Shown here piece by piece: positions 24,901-43,070 of a DNA stretch of 64,000 nt. This DNA is from Ianthella basta (Eukaryota; Porifera; Demospongiae; Verongiida; Ianthellidae). The notes below the pieces were generated by a model. That model did no database searches and was not told the origin of the DNA. It was given only the letters and a program-made list of their open reading frames with translations. The position numbers were made by a program, and so were the translations under genes. The DNA lies in NCBI GenBank assembly GCA_964019415.1, contig OZ025884.1, positions 5,085,233-5,149,232 of the forward strand, read 5' to 3'. Position 1 is the first letter of the stretch, and each line of letters begins with the position of its first letter.

Positions 24901-25940
24901 AGGAGACGGTTCTTCAGAACAGACCAGGGCAACCAGCTCTGTTACTACAAGGGGACAACTGGCGAGCCTCAGGGGTGAGGATGTGAGGGTGTAGGTGTGA
25001 CTGCTGGTGTGAGGGTATGAGGGAGTGAGGGGTGCTGGTGCGGAGTGAGGGGTGCAGGTGTGGAGTGATGGGTGCAGGTGTGGAGTGATGAGTGCAAATG
25101 TGGAGTGATGGGTGCAGGTGTGGAGTGATGGGTGCAAGTGTGAAGGAGTGATGGGTGCAGGTGTGGAGTGATGGGTGCAAGTGTGAAGGAGTGAAGGGTG
25201 CAGGTGTGGAGTGATGGGTGCAAGTGTGAAGGAGTGATGGGTGCAGGTGTGGAGTGATGGGTGCAAGTGTGAAGGAGTGATGGGTGCAGGTGTGGAGTGA
25301 TGGGTGCAAGTGTGAAGGAGTGAAGGGTGCAGCAGTGAAGGGTATAAAGACCAGGCAGTTTCCAGTTCTCCTGTCATCCACTTGGTCTGTGTTGTATCCA
25401 TTCAGGTGGATTGACCTCCTCAGAGTGCAGGATGTACGCAAGGCAAGAAGTGAGGCACAAGACAAAACCAACCTCACCTTTGAAGTCATTACAGATGGGC
25501 GGGTGTATGAACTGCTTGCTGAGAATGCTACAGACATGGATAAGTGAGTGGTTGTTGATTAAAGGGAGTTACTAGATTCAAGAAGTGGCCCAAGAAATTA
25601 AACACGGCCAAGTGCAGTCTGCTTGAAACTATTTGCTTGGGAGATCACTGCATAATCTATAACTGCATTGTGGAGCTTAGCTGCTTAGCACTGATGGTTG
25701 CTTGTGTAGTTGGTGTAGAGAAGCGCTTGTCAGATGTGTTTGGTGCAGAGACTATGTTGTCTGTTGTCTGTTTCATTGACAGTCTACTCATACAGTAGTG
25801 GTACATGTGTGTGTTGCTTGTGCAACTTGCTTTACCATCTCCTGTTGTCGGTCCACAGGTGGATAACAGCCATCAAGAGCCTTGCTGAATTCTGTCAGCG
25901 AAACGCGGAAGGTGGTCAAGCCACGTCTCATTCCTCGTGA
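7534..25940 (+). CDS. NT-C2 / nucleoredoxin-like / coiled-coil / PH fusion protein
   Basis: Predicted 1028 aa from 21 exons: 7534-7643, 8193-8253, 9691-9792, 11571-11624, 12182-12258, 12681-12782, 13436-13608, 16275-17396, 20870-21027, 21342-21400, 21543-21605, 21927-22028, 22108-22237, 22510-22575, 22681-22767, 22971-23021, 23155-23207, 24515-24614, 24778-24974, 25406-25543 and 25859-25940. All phases agree. Residues 1-190 match the EHBP1 NT-C2 domain (KLKRTGKTAVQF; later EGVANDADMQS), which binds membranes in that family. Residues 227-600 are acidic and probably disordered. Residues 601-771 are a nucleoredoxin-like thioredoxin fold with WCPPC (about 660-664) and cis-Pro VPHLV. Residues 844-912 are coiled coil and 913-1018 a PH domain (LRGWLMKRG...KWITAIKSL). 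A membrane-tethered oxidoreductase is inferred. Alternative: two genes, the second starting at ATG 20882. Each domain call is firm; the single-gene model is moderate. Confidence 0.72.
9798..9862. repeat. (TG)n microsatellite just after a splice donor
   Basis: About 65 bp of TG repeats starting 5 bp downstream of the exon 3 donor of the NT-C2 fusion gene. Confidence 0.95.
9887..10135. mobile_element. SINE-like interspersed repeat, copy 1
   Basis: About 245 bp starting CCAGGAGCACAGGACGG and ending GTATTACAAG followed by a TG tract. A second copy, roughly 90-95% identical by eye, lies at 50851-51087 in the same orientation. Both are preceded and followed by (TG)n. No coding capacity. I cannot place a convincing Pol III A/B box, so SINE status is inferred from size and copy structure. 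Confidence 0.65.
10164..11303. mobile_element. 1.14-kb nonautonomous DNA transposon
   Basis: Terminal inverted repeats of about 30 bp: CATATGGTATGGTGCATGG on the left, and CATACGGTACGATGCATGG on the right after reverse complement; both continue AAAAGGTAACG. No transposase frame inside. A second inverted-repeat element (10225-10574) is nested within it. It occupies intron 3 of the NT-C2 fusion gene. Confidence 0.7.
10225..10574. mobile_element. 350-bp MITE nested in a larger element
   Basis: The left end TACCATATATCGCAAAAT and right end (reverse complement) TACCGTATATCGCAAAAT form inverted repeats that continue into TTCGCGACC-like sequence. The interior has further palindromic AT-rich sequence. 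TA at both ends suggests a Tc1/mariner-type target. Confidence 0.7.
11652..11686. repeat. (CA)n microsatellite
   Basis: Short CA tract about 28 bp downstream of exon 4 of the NT-C2 fusion gene. Confidence 0.9.
13955..14040. mobile_element. tRNA-like SINE head or degraded tRNA pseudogene
   Basis: GGTTTGAATCC near 14000 resembles a Pol III B box, and GGGGTTAGTACAG about 35 bp upstream could be an A box. A T-run follows near 14030. The T-stem does not pair well, so it is not called as a functional tRNA gene. Confidence 0.35.
14456..15164. mobile_element. 0.7-kb DNA transposon with AGAGAGGTTTAGC ends
   Basis: The left end AGAGAGGTTTAGCATAGCG and right end (reverse complement) AGAGAGCTTTAGCATAGCG are near-perfect inverted repeats of about 22 bp, with TA flanking both sides. 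No long transposase frame. Near the right end is an extra palindrome (about 15103-15145). It lies in intron 7 of the NT-C2 fusion gene. Confidence 0.7.
15665..15993. mobile_element. Nonautonomous hAT element with 8-bp target duplication
   Basis: Ends TAGGGCTGGGA and TCCCAGCCCTA are perfect 11-bp inverted repeats of hAT type. The flanks GAACAGTC (15657-15664) and GAACAATC (15994-16001) form an 8-bp target duplication with one mismatch. 329 bp, no coding capacity. Confidence 0.82.
17632..17719. repeat. 29-bp tandem repeat, three copies
   Basis: Three near-identical copies containing CTTGCAGCTGTTTCAAGTAC in intron 8 of the NT-C2 fusion gene. Confidence 0.85.
18031..18234. repeat. 102-bp tandem duplication
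   Basis: Two adjacent, essentially identical copies with period 102 bp, beginning GCACAAGCATTGTTCTTGGC. The near-identity points to a recent duplication. It is open in one frame because 102 is a multiple of three, but no exon evidence is seen. Confidence 0.88.
18975..19640. repeat. 21-bp minisatellite
   Basis: About thirty units of the form CCTTCAGTGCTGTGTGGTGAG, with TATAG variants, in intron 8 of the NT-C2 fusion gene. The array continues for about 40 bp after an inserted element (19921-19960). Open frames through it are artefacts. Confidence 0.93.
19625..19921. mobile_element. MITE inserted in the 21-bp minisatellite
   Basis: About 295 bp starting CAGGGGCGTAGCCAGG and ending CCCCCTCCCTG. 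The minisatellite unit is cut in mid-repeat and resumes on the other side, so the insertion is certain. The duplication is 2-4 bp (TG, GTG or TGTG) and cannot be fixed because the target is itself repetitive. Confidence 0.75.
21136..21224. repeat. Interspersed repeat, CTTCTTCAGGGCGAA motif, copy 1
   Basis: Contains GATGTTTCGACCAGATGCTC then TGGTCTTCTTCAGGGCGAAG. Related copies lie at 59582-59665 and 52750-52832. Family unknown to me. Confidence 0.55.
21421..21499. repeat. (CA)n microsatellite
   Basis: Interrupted CA tract in the short intron after the CPPC-encoding exon. Confidence 0.95.
21845..21923. repeat. (CA)n microsatellite abutting a splice acceptor
   Basis: The tract runs to within a few bases of the acceptor of the exon starting at 21927, so it forms most of the region usually taken by a polypyrimidine tract. 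Confidence 0.95.
23355..23960. repeat. Repeat-rich insertion with 25-bp array
   Basis: A G-run, then GAGCGTAGCGAGGCTC, then six 25-bp units (23471-23615) containing CTTCAGGAATGCAATTAGTG, and at the far end a similar CGCGAGGCTCCTGAG block. It probably represents a mobile element, but no clear terminal repeats could be placed. Confidence 0.5.
24985..25332. repeat. Minisatellite, GGTGCAGGTGTGGAGTGAT units
   Basis: Alternating short units (GGTGCAGGTGTGGAGTGAT and GGTGCAAGTGTGAAGGAGTGA) fill the intron inside the PH domain of the NT-C2 fusion gene. Long minus-strand open frames rich in HLHPSLHTCT come from this repeat. Confidence 0.92.
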
Positions 25941-26039
25941 CATGCATGGATTATATATTAGATGCATTCTTATTGTAGCTTTGACTTTTGATTGCGTTAG
26001 TTGTGCGTGTTTTCTAGTTAACTCGTGTGCGGATAAAAA
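25941..26039 (+). promoter_or_regulatory. 99-bp gap between two co-directional genes
   Basis: This short spacer must hold the 3' end of the NT-C2 fusion gene and the AFG2A start region, unless the UTRs overlap or the two are co-transcribed. It is T-rich, with an acceptor-like TGTTTTCTAG at 26008-26017. No AATAAA is seen. Confidence 0.45.
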
Positions 26040-28716
26040 ATGTCTGCCAAGAAGCGAACGCCGAAGAAGGTCTCATCCAACCCCCGGAGGCCCTTCACAG
26101 CTCCAAACACGTCTACAAAGAAGCAAGGCTTCTTTCTCGGGTCTGCACTGTGCGTGGACAGGAGCATGTTGGGTACGTAGGGCGCTGCAGGCGCCCGGGT
26201 GCATAACAGCAACACTTTGCAAGAGCACGCAAATCTGTAACCATTTTCCATCACAGTAAGATATTATAGACGCGCTGCTGAAGTTTCTTGTAATACTTTC
26301 AAGCAACATGCGTGCTTGAAATATATACGTATTAACTCTTGTGCTGCTGCCAATAGCTGTCCTGCTTCTGTCTGCATGCGAGCTAGCATGTTGCGTTCTG
26401 ATTGAGTTACTAGCTTTAAGTCTGTATGATAAATGGCATGCACTACAGACAGTTCAAATGGACATGCATGCATAGGTCGAATGGTAGCTTAAATGATGAT
26501 CATGTTACTACAGTGAAACCTGTCTGTGATGGTCACTGAGTTAGGCAGCCACCTCTCTGAAACAGCCAGCCTCCCTGGCCCCAAATAGCACTAAAACATT
26601 GCAGACTACCTCTGTAGAGCAGCCACCTCTCTATACAGATCAGGTAGAACTGGCACACAGGTGGCTGTCTTAGACAGGCTCGACTGTAATTTACCACACC
26701 ACCATCAGTTACGTACTACTTGTTGTTAAGGAATGAATGGATAGTTAATGTACCAGGAGGCAATTCTTCCTTCATTCGTTGGCCACCTCATTGGCTGGCA
26801 GCTCAGGAGGGGCCTGGGTGTAGTAGCATTTGGTACAGAGAGGAAGGGTAATGTTTTGGTTGCTCAATACGTAATTGCAATGTGAGATATTGTTGGGATA
26901 TTGTATTAATAATATGGGAGTTCTTTGAACTTAGAATGTAGCATCTTGAATATTCATAGATTAGTAAGCATTCTGAGATTTAATACTCTGTGTATTTAGT
27001 GGGTGATCAAGAATACTATTATCGTGCTAGTGTATGGCATATGGTTCTTCTATGTTCATATGTAAGCCAAATGGAAGCAATGGAATTGTGCTTTGTGGAT
27101 CATTTTGTATTTCAATGGCACATAGCTACATACAGTGTAGCTGAATTGCTGTATAGCGTTGGTGTCCTTGTACATTGGATAGGATAGGCGTGGCAGGACT
27201 GTATGTAGAGGGGCCACATCATACTGCAGGTGAGCACACCCCACTGCGGGAGGACCTCGTTTACTGTCACCCTGATGCCATGACGTCATGTGGGTTTGTC
27301 ATCAACCAGCCTGTCATGGTGACAATCAAGGTGACACGGGAGCCAACTGTCACAAGTGATGCATCTGACGTGGGACGAAATGTCATAGTAATGAAGGCCT
27401 GGCCACTGTCAAGAGTCCCTCTTGACCGTAAGTGTTTCCTGCACTGCCCCTAACCTCCTTGACCAATGTAGTCTTCGTTAGCTGAATTTGGTGTGCTAGT
27501 AATAATTGGCTGTTGCTAGTCCAACTGTTTTGAATACCAGTACTTGTTTGAATTGCCTCAGCAGTGATCCCATTGGGTGGGTGGATGACACCTTCTCATG
27601 GGCCTGCTTCCTTGTTAATACAGTTTAAGTGCATACATTTACATATTAATGATGTACGGTGCTGTACATGCTATGATGTATGTTTTTGTTTCTTCGCTTC
27701 CTGCCTTCACGGTTGTAAGGGGTGGGGTTGACAGAAGCAATTCACAGCTGCTATGGCATTGCTGATGGGCAGGAAGTGAGCATGGCTTGTTTGAGTGCTG
27801 CAGTGAGCGATGCTGAGGAGGTGGTCCTGAGAACATGGTGAGGAGGAGTGCCCTGTAAGAAGAGAGCTAGAGAAGAGTAAGACCCTGTAATTGGAATGCT
27901 AGCGGGGAAGATCCTCCCATTATGAAGGAGTAATCACACCTGTCTGTGTGTGTAGATTTGCGTGGTAGCTATGAAGTCCATTTGACACGCTGAGCATTTA
28001 CTTTGAAAAGTGGCACTTACGAGACAGCGTGTATTTTAGTTGTTAGTTCTTCACTCCTAACCTTCCTCCACTGCAGCTCGCCTGTACGATTCTCTCTTGA
28101 CGCTGCCTTCAAAAACTACCTCCTACGCACCCTTGGTCAGTACCTCGTTATACGAATGAATTGTTCACTAGTGACGATTGCTCTCTCCATCACCTTTCCA
28201 TCTCTGACTGCCCGCAGATGGACGTCATGTGTTGCCCGGCAACAGCATTTCTGTCCATTACTTTGGTGACACACTGCACCTGATGGTAGCGTCTGTGTCT
28301 CCTGTCAACTCATCTGCATTGGAACCATCATCGGCCATGAGCCCACCCAGTGGGCACACAGGTGCTGACCTTAATGACAGTCATGACATTGACACCAAAT
28401 TAGGTAACTTGTCAGTGGTAGATGTCAGTGGGGCAAGCGACGGTGACACTAGTCGACTGTCCACTGATGACAGTGTGATGGAAGCTTCTGAACTAGCCTC
28501 AATTGATGCAATAAAGACTGTTTGCAAGATCAGAGCGAGGACTAAGGTTATGTTTGATTTGGAGCTGGAGGGACTGACCAATAGGAAGGTTAGCCTTCTG
28601 ATGCTTTATGTATGGTCCTTTGATGGTGCTTTTCACATGCATCTCCTTCAATTTACTGTACGTAGTGTGATTTTACATGGTTAATAGTGATTGATTAGTG
28701 GTCCTCTTTTCCTGTA

Positions 28717-28792
<76 letters not shown>

Positions 28793-31700
28793 AGAAGCTA
28801 GGTTATGGTGATGTAGCTGGACTGGAGAACACTTTAACCCTACTGCATCAACTCATCCAACTGCCCTTGGAGGAGCCTCTCGTGTTTGCAGAGAAGGGAA
28901 TTCATCTGCCAAGGGCTATCTTGCTACATGGACCACCCGGCACAGGGAAGTCCCTACTGGCGCAGGCAGTGTCTGGAGAAGTGAAGGCTGCCTCCTTTTG
29001 CTTAGATGGTTCTATGGCACTTGGAAGGTGTGTGGTGAGATAGGGGAGGTGTGTGGTGAGGTAGGGGAGGTGTGTGGTGAAGTACGTAGGGAAGGTGTGT
29101 GGTGAGATAGGGGTGTGGTTGGGCAGGGGTGGAGTGTAACGCATTATATTAAACTTACCAATCCTCCCTTAGTTCCTTGAGTGAATCTGCAAAGGACAAG
29201 ATTGTGAAAGTTTTTGAAGATGCAAAGACCAGGTACTGGTAGAGTGCTGCATGGTAAACCTGATGGTGGACAGCTAAGTTGATGATTGTGTGCCATGCAC
29301 AGTACCATCAAGAGTGTATGTATTCTTTGTATACTACTTTGTCTTACTTCCCCTCAATCGCACAGAGCTCCATCTCTGATTGTGATTGATGACCTCCACC
29401 TGTTGTGCCCCCACCATGACCTGTCCCCCGGGGAGAGTGAGAGGCAACTCACTGCTGCCCTTGGCTCTTGTCTAGACACACTCAGTCAGCAGCCAGTGGG
29501 CAGGCCTGTTGTTGTCATGGCAACAACATGTGCTCTGGATCAGGTGGAGCCAAGTCTAAGACGTCCTGGTCGATTTGACAAAGAAATTGAAGTTTCAGTG
29601 CCAACAGTTGTTGAAAGAGTTAAGGTACAGTTGCCTAGTACACTCAAACAGTCAGTTCATCTTCCCGCTCAAAATGTTTGCCAATGGCAGTAAAAAAATG
29701 TAGTCAGGAATGTGATGTTTGACCTCTCAGATTGCATAAATCTCAAAGGGTCTACAATCCAAAATTTCCCTTTGGACATTACCCCAAACCCAAAAGGCAT
29801 GCTTTTACTGTAGGTAGTACACCTTCCCACCAAAATCTTCTCACTAAGTTCTGATGCACCTTACCAGCTACATACATATATGCAGCTAGGCTGAATGTAT
29901 TGTGGTTGTGGTTCTGTTGGTGGTACGTAAGTACTGAGCCTGTCGGTGCCTTGTGTGGTTGGCTGCAGCTCCTGAGGTTTTTTGTGAAGGACATCACGCA
30001 CTGTTTGAGCGACGGGGAAGTGGGGGCTCTGGCAGAGATGGCGCACGGTCATGTTGGAGGGGACTTGAAGGCAGTCTGTCTTGAAGGTTTGGAGGGGATA
30101 CAGGGAGTTGCAGTGAGGTCTCCACTAAACTTTCACCAATCTGTACACAACTGTACTTGTGCTCACCTGTTTGTTCACTGTGTGCAACTGATAGAAATGG
30201 TACCTACTGGCTGTGCTTACAATTTCTTGTTTCTTTCATTCATTCTTTCTCTTCCTCTCTCTTCTCTCTCTGTCTTTGCAGCCCAGTTGGTGGCCCTGGA
30301 TCGTTGTCTAGGTCCACATGCCACAGAGATGGACTCGTCCTCCTCAGACCCTGTCTCTCCTCCTACTCATCCTTCATGCTCATTCCTCCTTGAGCCCTTC
30401 TCTGTTTGTCTTACTGACTTCAAACAGGCACTTCACAAGGTCCGGCCCAGTGCAATGAGGGAGGTGCAGATTGAGGTGCCAAAGGTGCACTGGAGCGACA
30501 TTGGGGGCCTTGAGGACATCAAGACCAAGTTGAAGGAGTCTGTCGAGTGGCCTCTGAAACATCCAGAGGTACAGTACAGTGTGTGAAAGGTGTCATTCAT
30601 TGCTACATTCTCTCATGGCACTCAGCCATTCTAGCAAGGAGGAGTTACTATAAGGGAATCTTCTAGGAAGAATTACTGTAAGGGAGTCTTCTAGGAAGAA
30701 TTACTGTAAGGGAGTCTTGCTATGTACAGAGAACTTGACCCTGACAGGCACTTTTAAAGCACCCTCGTAGTTCACAGAGTCACTATTTCTTCACTTAGCC
30801 ATCCCTTGCATTAGTGTGCTGATGTTTGGTCTATTACAGTGGGTCTTGTTTGTACAGTTGCTATGACAAAACAAGATGTCTGGTGTCATGCCATGATTTT
30901 TCAAAGCTATGGCACTTTTCTGCAGCACTGTACCACTGTCGCTTCATCTGTGTAGTCACATCTTCCATATATAAGATTACATTTCTGCTCCCTCCCTCCT
31001 TCTCTCTCCTTCCCTCTCTGTCTTTCCACCCGACTAAGGCATTTGTTCGTCTGGGTATCAAAGCCCCTAAAGGCATCCTCCTTTATGGCCCTCCTGGATG
31101 TAGCAAGACAATGATAGCTCGGGCCCTGGCCACTGAGAGTGGACTCAACTTCTTGGCAGTTAAGGGACCAGAGCTGTTTAGTAAGTACGTGGGGGACTCA
31201 GAAAGAGCCCTCAGACAGGTGAGGGTGGTTGGCAGCACTGAGGGATGGAGCAGGGATGGTTCTGGAAGCAGCTAGTGGACTGGCCTCTGCTGTGTTCCCA
31301 ATGTAGGTGTTCCACCGCGCTAGAGCAGCCGCTCCATCCATCATCTTCTTCGACGAGATTGATGCTTTGGCTGTGCATAGGAAGAAGTGAGGAGGGTGGT
31401 ATTTGTACGTAGCTCAGCAGAGCTGTTATTTCATTCAAATGTGTCTCAGACAACATTGTTTTGTTCTTAAGTTGAAGGCGTCACACACACACAAGGATAC
31501 ATGGCTCTATGCATATGTTGTATCTGCATCATGCACATTTGTGTGCATGTGTTATGTGTTGCGTATGTACATACTTGCATAATTATATGGTTTGTGTAGT
31601 GAATATACGTGTGTGTATGTATGCTTATGTGTGCAACATTGCTTGTGTGTTTTGTATATGTACTGTGTGCCAAATGAGTGTAGTATGTATGTGTGTGTGT

Positions 31701-32893
31701 GTGTGTGTGTGCCTGTGTATGCATCTACACACAGTATACGTACTAGCTGCTACGGCATACCTGCACAACATTGTGGCAGTGACCCTTTTTTCAAAGTCTG
31801 TCCTTCTGTACCTGTCAGTGAAGGCTCCAGTGTTGCTGATCGCATGCTGGCTCAGCTGTTGACAGAGATGGACGGAGTGGAGTATCTCCAAGATGTCCTC
31901 GTGGTGGCTGCCACCAATCGGCCAGACATGATAGACAAGGCCTTGCTTCGTCCAGGAAGGTTTGACCGACTCATCTACATCCCACTACCAGATGACAAGG
32001 CCAGGGAAGAGATATTCAAGGTAAAGGATTATGGTAGACCTGTGTAGCAGAACTGTTGTTGGCTACATGTGACTAAGGATTTGAGGCTCTTGGTTGAGTG
32101 GCGATTTCTGTAATGTAATGTATTGACAGCACAATGTATCGCGCTGTCTGAAGTGAATGAAAGAGGGTACTAAAAGTAAGGGATTACTGTAAGCTTAGTG
32201 AATGAATATTGTTGTGTCATGCTTGTCAAACTGGCAGAGTTACCCTCATCTTCTGTCTTTGACTTCTTTATGTCATTCTGCCGACAACTTCAGATTGTAG
32301 CGATATTGTGTCTTTCACTTTCTTTTCCTCTCTTTAGATTCAGTTCAAGTCAACACCAGTTGGGGAGGATGTTGATGTGGCCAAGTTGGTTGCAAACACA
32401 TGCAGGTGTTCAGGTGCAGAGGTGAGCAAGTGCCAACCACACACTTGTGCACAAGAACATCACTTGTGACTGGCACTATCCTAGTAGGAGCACAGGAAGC
32501 ATCTTGTTGTTCAGGTCTTGTAGTTTCTAAGCTGTTGCTACTGTCATGTAACTGACTCACACTTGTTGGATGCAGTCAATGCATTGTAGTCTCCACAACA
32601 CCTACGTATGTACATGCTAAGCACTGTTGTTAGCATTTGCTGTTCATCTATCCATTGACACTGGTGCAACTGTGTTGTTGTTTTGTGTTGTATAGATTGT
32701 GTCAGTGTGCCAAGAAGCAGCCCTGGCTGCTCTTCATGAAGACATTAACTCCACTTTGGTGTGCAGAAGACACTTTGAGGGGGCTCTGGCTGCGGTTAAG
32801 CCGCAGACAGATGCCACAACCATCCAGTTTTATGAAAATTACAACCAGACTCGCTCAAAAGTGCCTGCAACCTTTTCTTTTGGCAATTCTTAG
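26040..32893 (+). CDS. AFG2A: AFG2A (SPATA5) type II AAA ATPase
   Basis: AFG2A releases the recycling factor RSL24D1 from cytoplasmic pre-60S particles and, with partners, remodels other complexes. Fifteen exons: 26040-26172, 27230-27427, 27720-27837, 28077-28135, 28218-28588, 28795-29027, 29173-29232, 29366-29624, 29969-30086, 30282-30568, 31039-31218, 31307-31386, 31819-32020, 32338-32421 and 32696-32893. Total 859 aa; human is about 893. Residues 1-290 are the N domain with an acidic tail; D1 spans about 294-540 and D2 about 575-859. D2 is canonical: GPPGCSKT (629-636), [10 protein letters not shown] and ATNRPD. The GPPGCSKT variant and SAMRE linker are family hallmarks. D1 keeps GPPGTGKS (339-346), but its Walker B is VIDDLH, its sensor-1 Asn is replaced (ATTCA) and the aromatic pore loop is missing. 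The donor at 30086 was chosen because it alone restores the LEAQLVAL frame. Confidence 0.93.
26509..26688. mobile_element. 180-bp MITE, CAGTSGARCCTGTC ends, copy 1
   Basis: Inverted ends TACAGTGAAACCTGTCT and (reverse complement) TACAGTCGAGCCTGTCT, bounded by TA. A second member lies inverted at 60965-61153. Located in AFG2A intron 1. Confidence 0.75.
28717..28792. repeat. (CA)n microsatellite abutting a splice acceptor
   Basis: The CA tract runs directly into the CCAG acceptor of AFG2A exon 6 (28795). Confidence 0.95.
30638..30722. repeat. 29-bp tandem repeat
   Basis: About three units containing AATTACTGTAAGGGAGTCTT in AFG2A intron 10. Confidence 0.8.
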
Positions 32894-33035
32894 CGAAATG
32901 TTATTTTGTGTATTCAATTTGTCGCGGGCACTGACTGTACGTGACGTCATCACACGTTGTACTGCGCGTGCTCAGTCCCCGTTGGACGCCATCTTGACCA
33001 TCTTTTATTGCAACAGATTTTGGGAGGGCAGAGAA
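32894..33035 (+). promoter_or_regulatory. Compact ATP5F1A promoter
   Basis: The 142-bp gap between the AFG2A stop and the ATP5F1A start codon carries a perfect CRE TGACGTCA (32942-32949), a GC-rich TGCGCGTGC that loosely resembles an NRF-1 site (about 32963), and GACGCCATCTTG (32985-32996), the reverse of a YY1 AAGATGGCGTC site. Such sites are common in promoters of nuclear genes for mitochondrial proteins; use here is inferred. Confidence 0.55.
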
Positions 33036-37376
<4,341 letters not shown>

Positions 37377-38466
37377 TCAGCGATCTTGAGGAGGAATGGG
37401 AGCACACATCATCACTGTGGTTCTTGTCTAGGCACCTGTATATCTAGAAACTTCTCTCTATCCATCCTAGCCGGTTATGTAACTTATTCCTACTTACTTG
37501 CATACTTATGTGGACTCCAGGTTAATGTGGGTGGATGTTACTCTGTACTTGTGCTTCTGGTGTCAACTTTGTAATGAGCTTACGTACCATTTGTCCGTCT
37601 GGCATGTGGCACTAGTGTGCATGGTGTACAGTGGAACCTGTCAGGAGTGCATGGTCGCCGTACACTGCCGAGCTTCAATTGCCCAGCCCTGAATACGTGC
37701 AATGTGAATGTGTACTTGAGTGATGTAGTCAACTGTCTGCTGGCAGTGGACTCCCGTGGCCCTGACATATATAATTTATGCTAGTAGGAAATTGAATCTC
37801 TATAACATAGCCACCTATCTATATCTTTTAGTCTTGCCTAGCCTGGACACTTTCCTCTGTTTGCGTCAGAATATGGAAATGGAGTGGAGTAGAGATCTGG
37901 GCAGTGTGAGACTACCTATCTACAGCAGCAGCCAGGTCGGGAGGTCCAACATTAGCCTCGTCCCCAGGCCGTCCGCGATAATTAGCGTGGGCAATTAACG
38001 CGAAGGGCCTGGGGACAAGGCTAGTCCAACATGCAAGTGGGTGGATGCCACATCACAATATAATTATACGTACATAGGCTATTACACAAATGTAACAATC
38101 ACACAAGAACAGTGAAAACTTGGGGCTATTTCCATTCCAACTGAGCAGAAAGTAGGAACGAAAATAGGGACTGGGTACAAGATGGCTAGGTGCTCGGTAA
38201 AGGGTTCACTCACTCACCTGAGCTGAATGGAGGGGCAGTGAAAGAGATTTCCTGAACAGCAGCCTAGAAAATGAAAGCCTCGTCATATTTACAGGCAATG
38301 GGAGTAGTTGTATTGCCGTGCACAAATGGAACACACAGTACAAAATGAATGTGTGGTGTGTACAAGGAAGCTTCATTGAATAAAACTGCATTCAGCAGTA
38401 CAGTGAGAACAGCGAGCAGTGTGAGATAGTGAATGGTGAGAGAGAAAGGCCAGAGGTGTGCCAAGT
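37377..38466. other. Convergent intergenic gap, ATP5F1A / HAX1
   Basis: About 1.09 kb holding the two facing 3' UTRs. It contains a 71-bp MITE (37953-38023) and a plus-strand AATAAA at 38379-38384 that could be a distal poly(A) signal for ATP5F1A. No other coding signal is seen. Confidence 0.5.
37953..38023. mobile_element. 71-bp MITE with 9-bp target duplication
   Basis: Starts TAGCCTCGTCCCCAGGCC and ends with the inverted copy (one mismatch). It is bounded by GTCCAACAT at 37944-37952 and 38024-38032, a perfect 9-bp duplication. That size fits Mutator-like elements. It looks very young. Confidence 0.85.
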
Positions 38467-42399
<3,933 letters not shown>

Positions 42400-42874
42400 G
42401 AGATATAATATCGTAAACGGTCTTTGCACCAAGCTACTGCAAGCTCCAACTCTGATAGTGAACCTCTTCATGCGGTGGCTGATGCTCGGCCTACAACTGA
42501 GTGTCCCTTGTTTCAACATCATGGCATCGTAAGTCGTCTAACCACAACTGTTCCAAGTTACCCCATCTGCCATATTTCTATATGGCAGCAACTTTCACTG
42601 CTCGTATGCCTAGAAGCGCAAGCAAAATCCAAGTCTGCTTACTGCACTGTGACTGGGGAAGGGTAACCTCACGTGTCAACATGTTTTTGGAGACCCAGCT
42701 TCTTTCGTCTAGGTATGAGACACAGTAAGTAATTGATGTTCCAAGTTGCTCCGTTTTACCTTAGGGGTTGGGGAAAACTTGCTATTACTTAGTAATAACA
42801 GGCGCAAAACTCAAGCCTCAGACACATGGGTAAAATTGACAAGAGTAGGAACATGTCAAGGAATAACCTGGCAA

Positions 42875-42878
<4 letters not shown>

Positions 42879-42966
<88 letters not shown>
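42879..42966. repeat. (TG)n microsatellite
   Basis: Near-perfect TG tract in the HAX1/IQGAP intergenic region. Confidence 0.97.
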
Positions 42967-42967
<1 letters not shown>

Positions 42968-43070
42968 AGGACATTAGCAAAACTGATCCGCACTACAAAC
43001 CCTCACACATTAACTACATATTTTGGACTATGCGCACTTTTCAAAGGGTTCTGCCTGTTCGTCTCGTAAA

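Noticed and set aside
24721-25537. HLHPSLHTCT-type minus-strand frames
   Set aside because: Minisatellite inside the intron that splits the PH domain.
30087-30112. AFG2A exon 9 ending at the GCA/GTGAGG donor (30112)
   Set aside because: Phase 0 there would put exon 10 in a frame with an early stop; the GAAG/GTTTGG donor at 30086 restores the family sequence.
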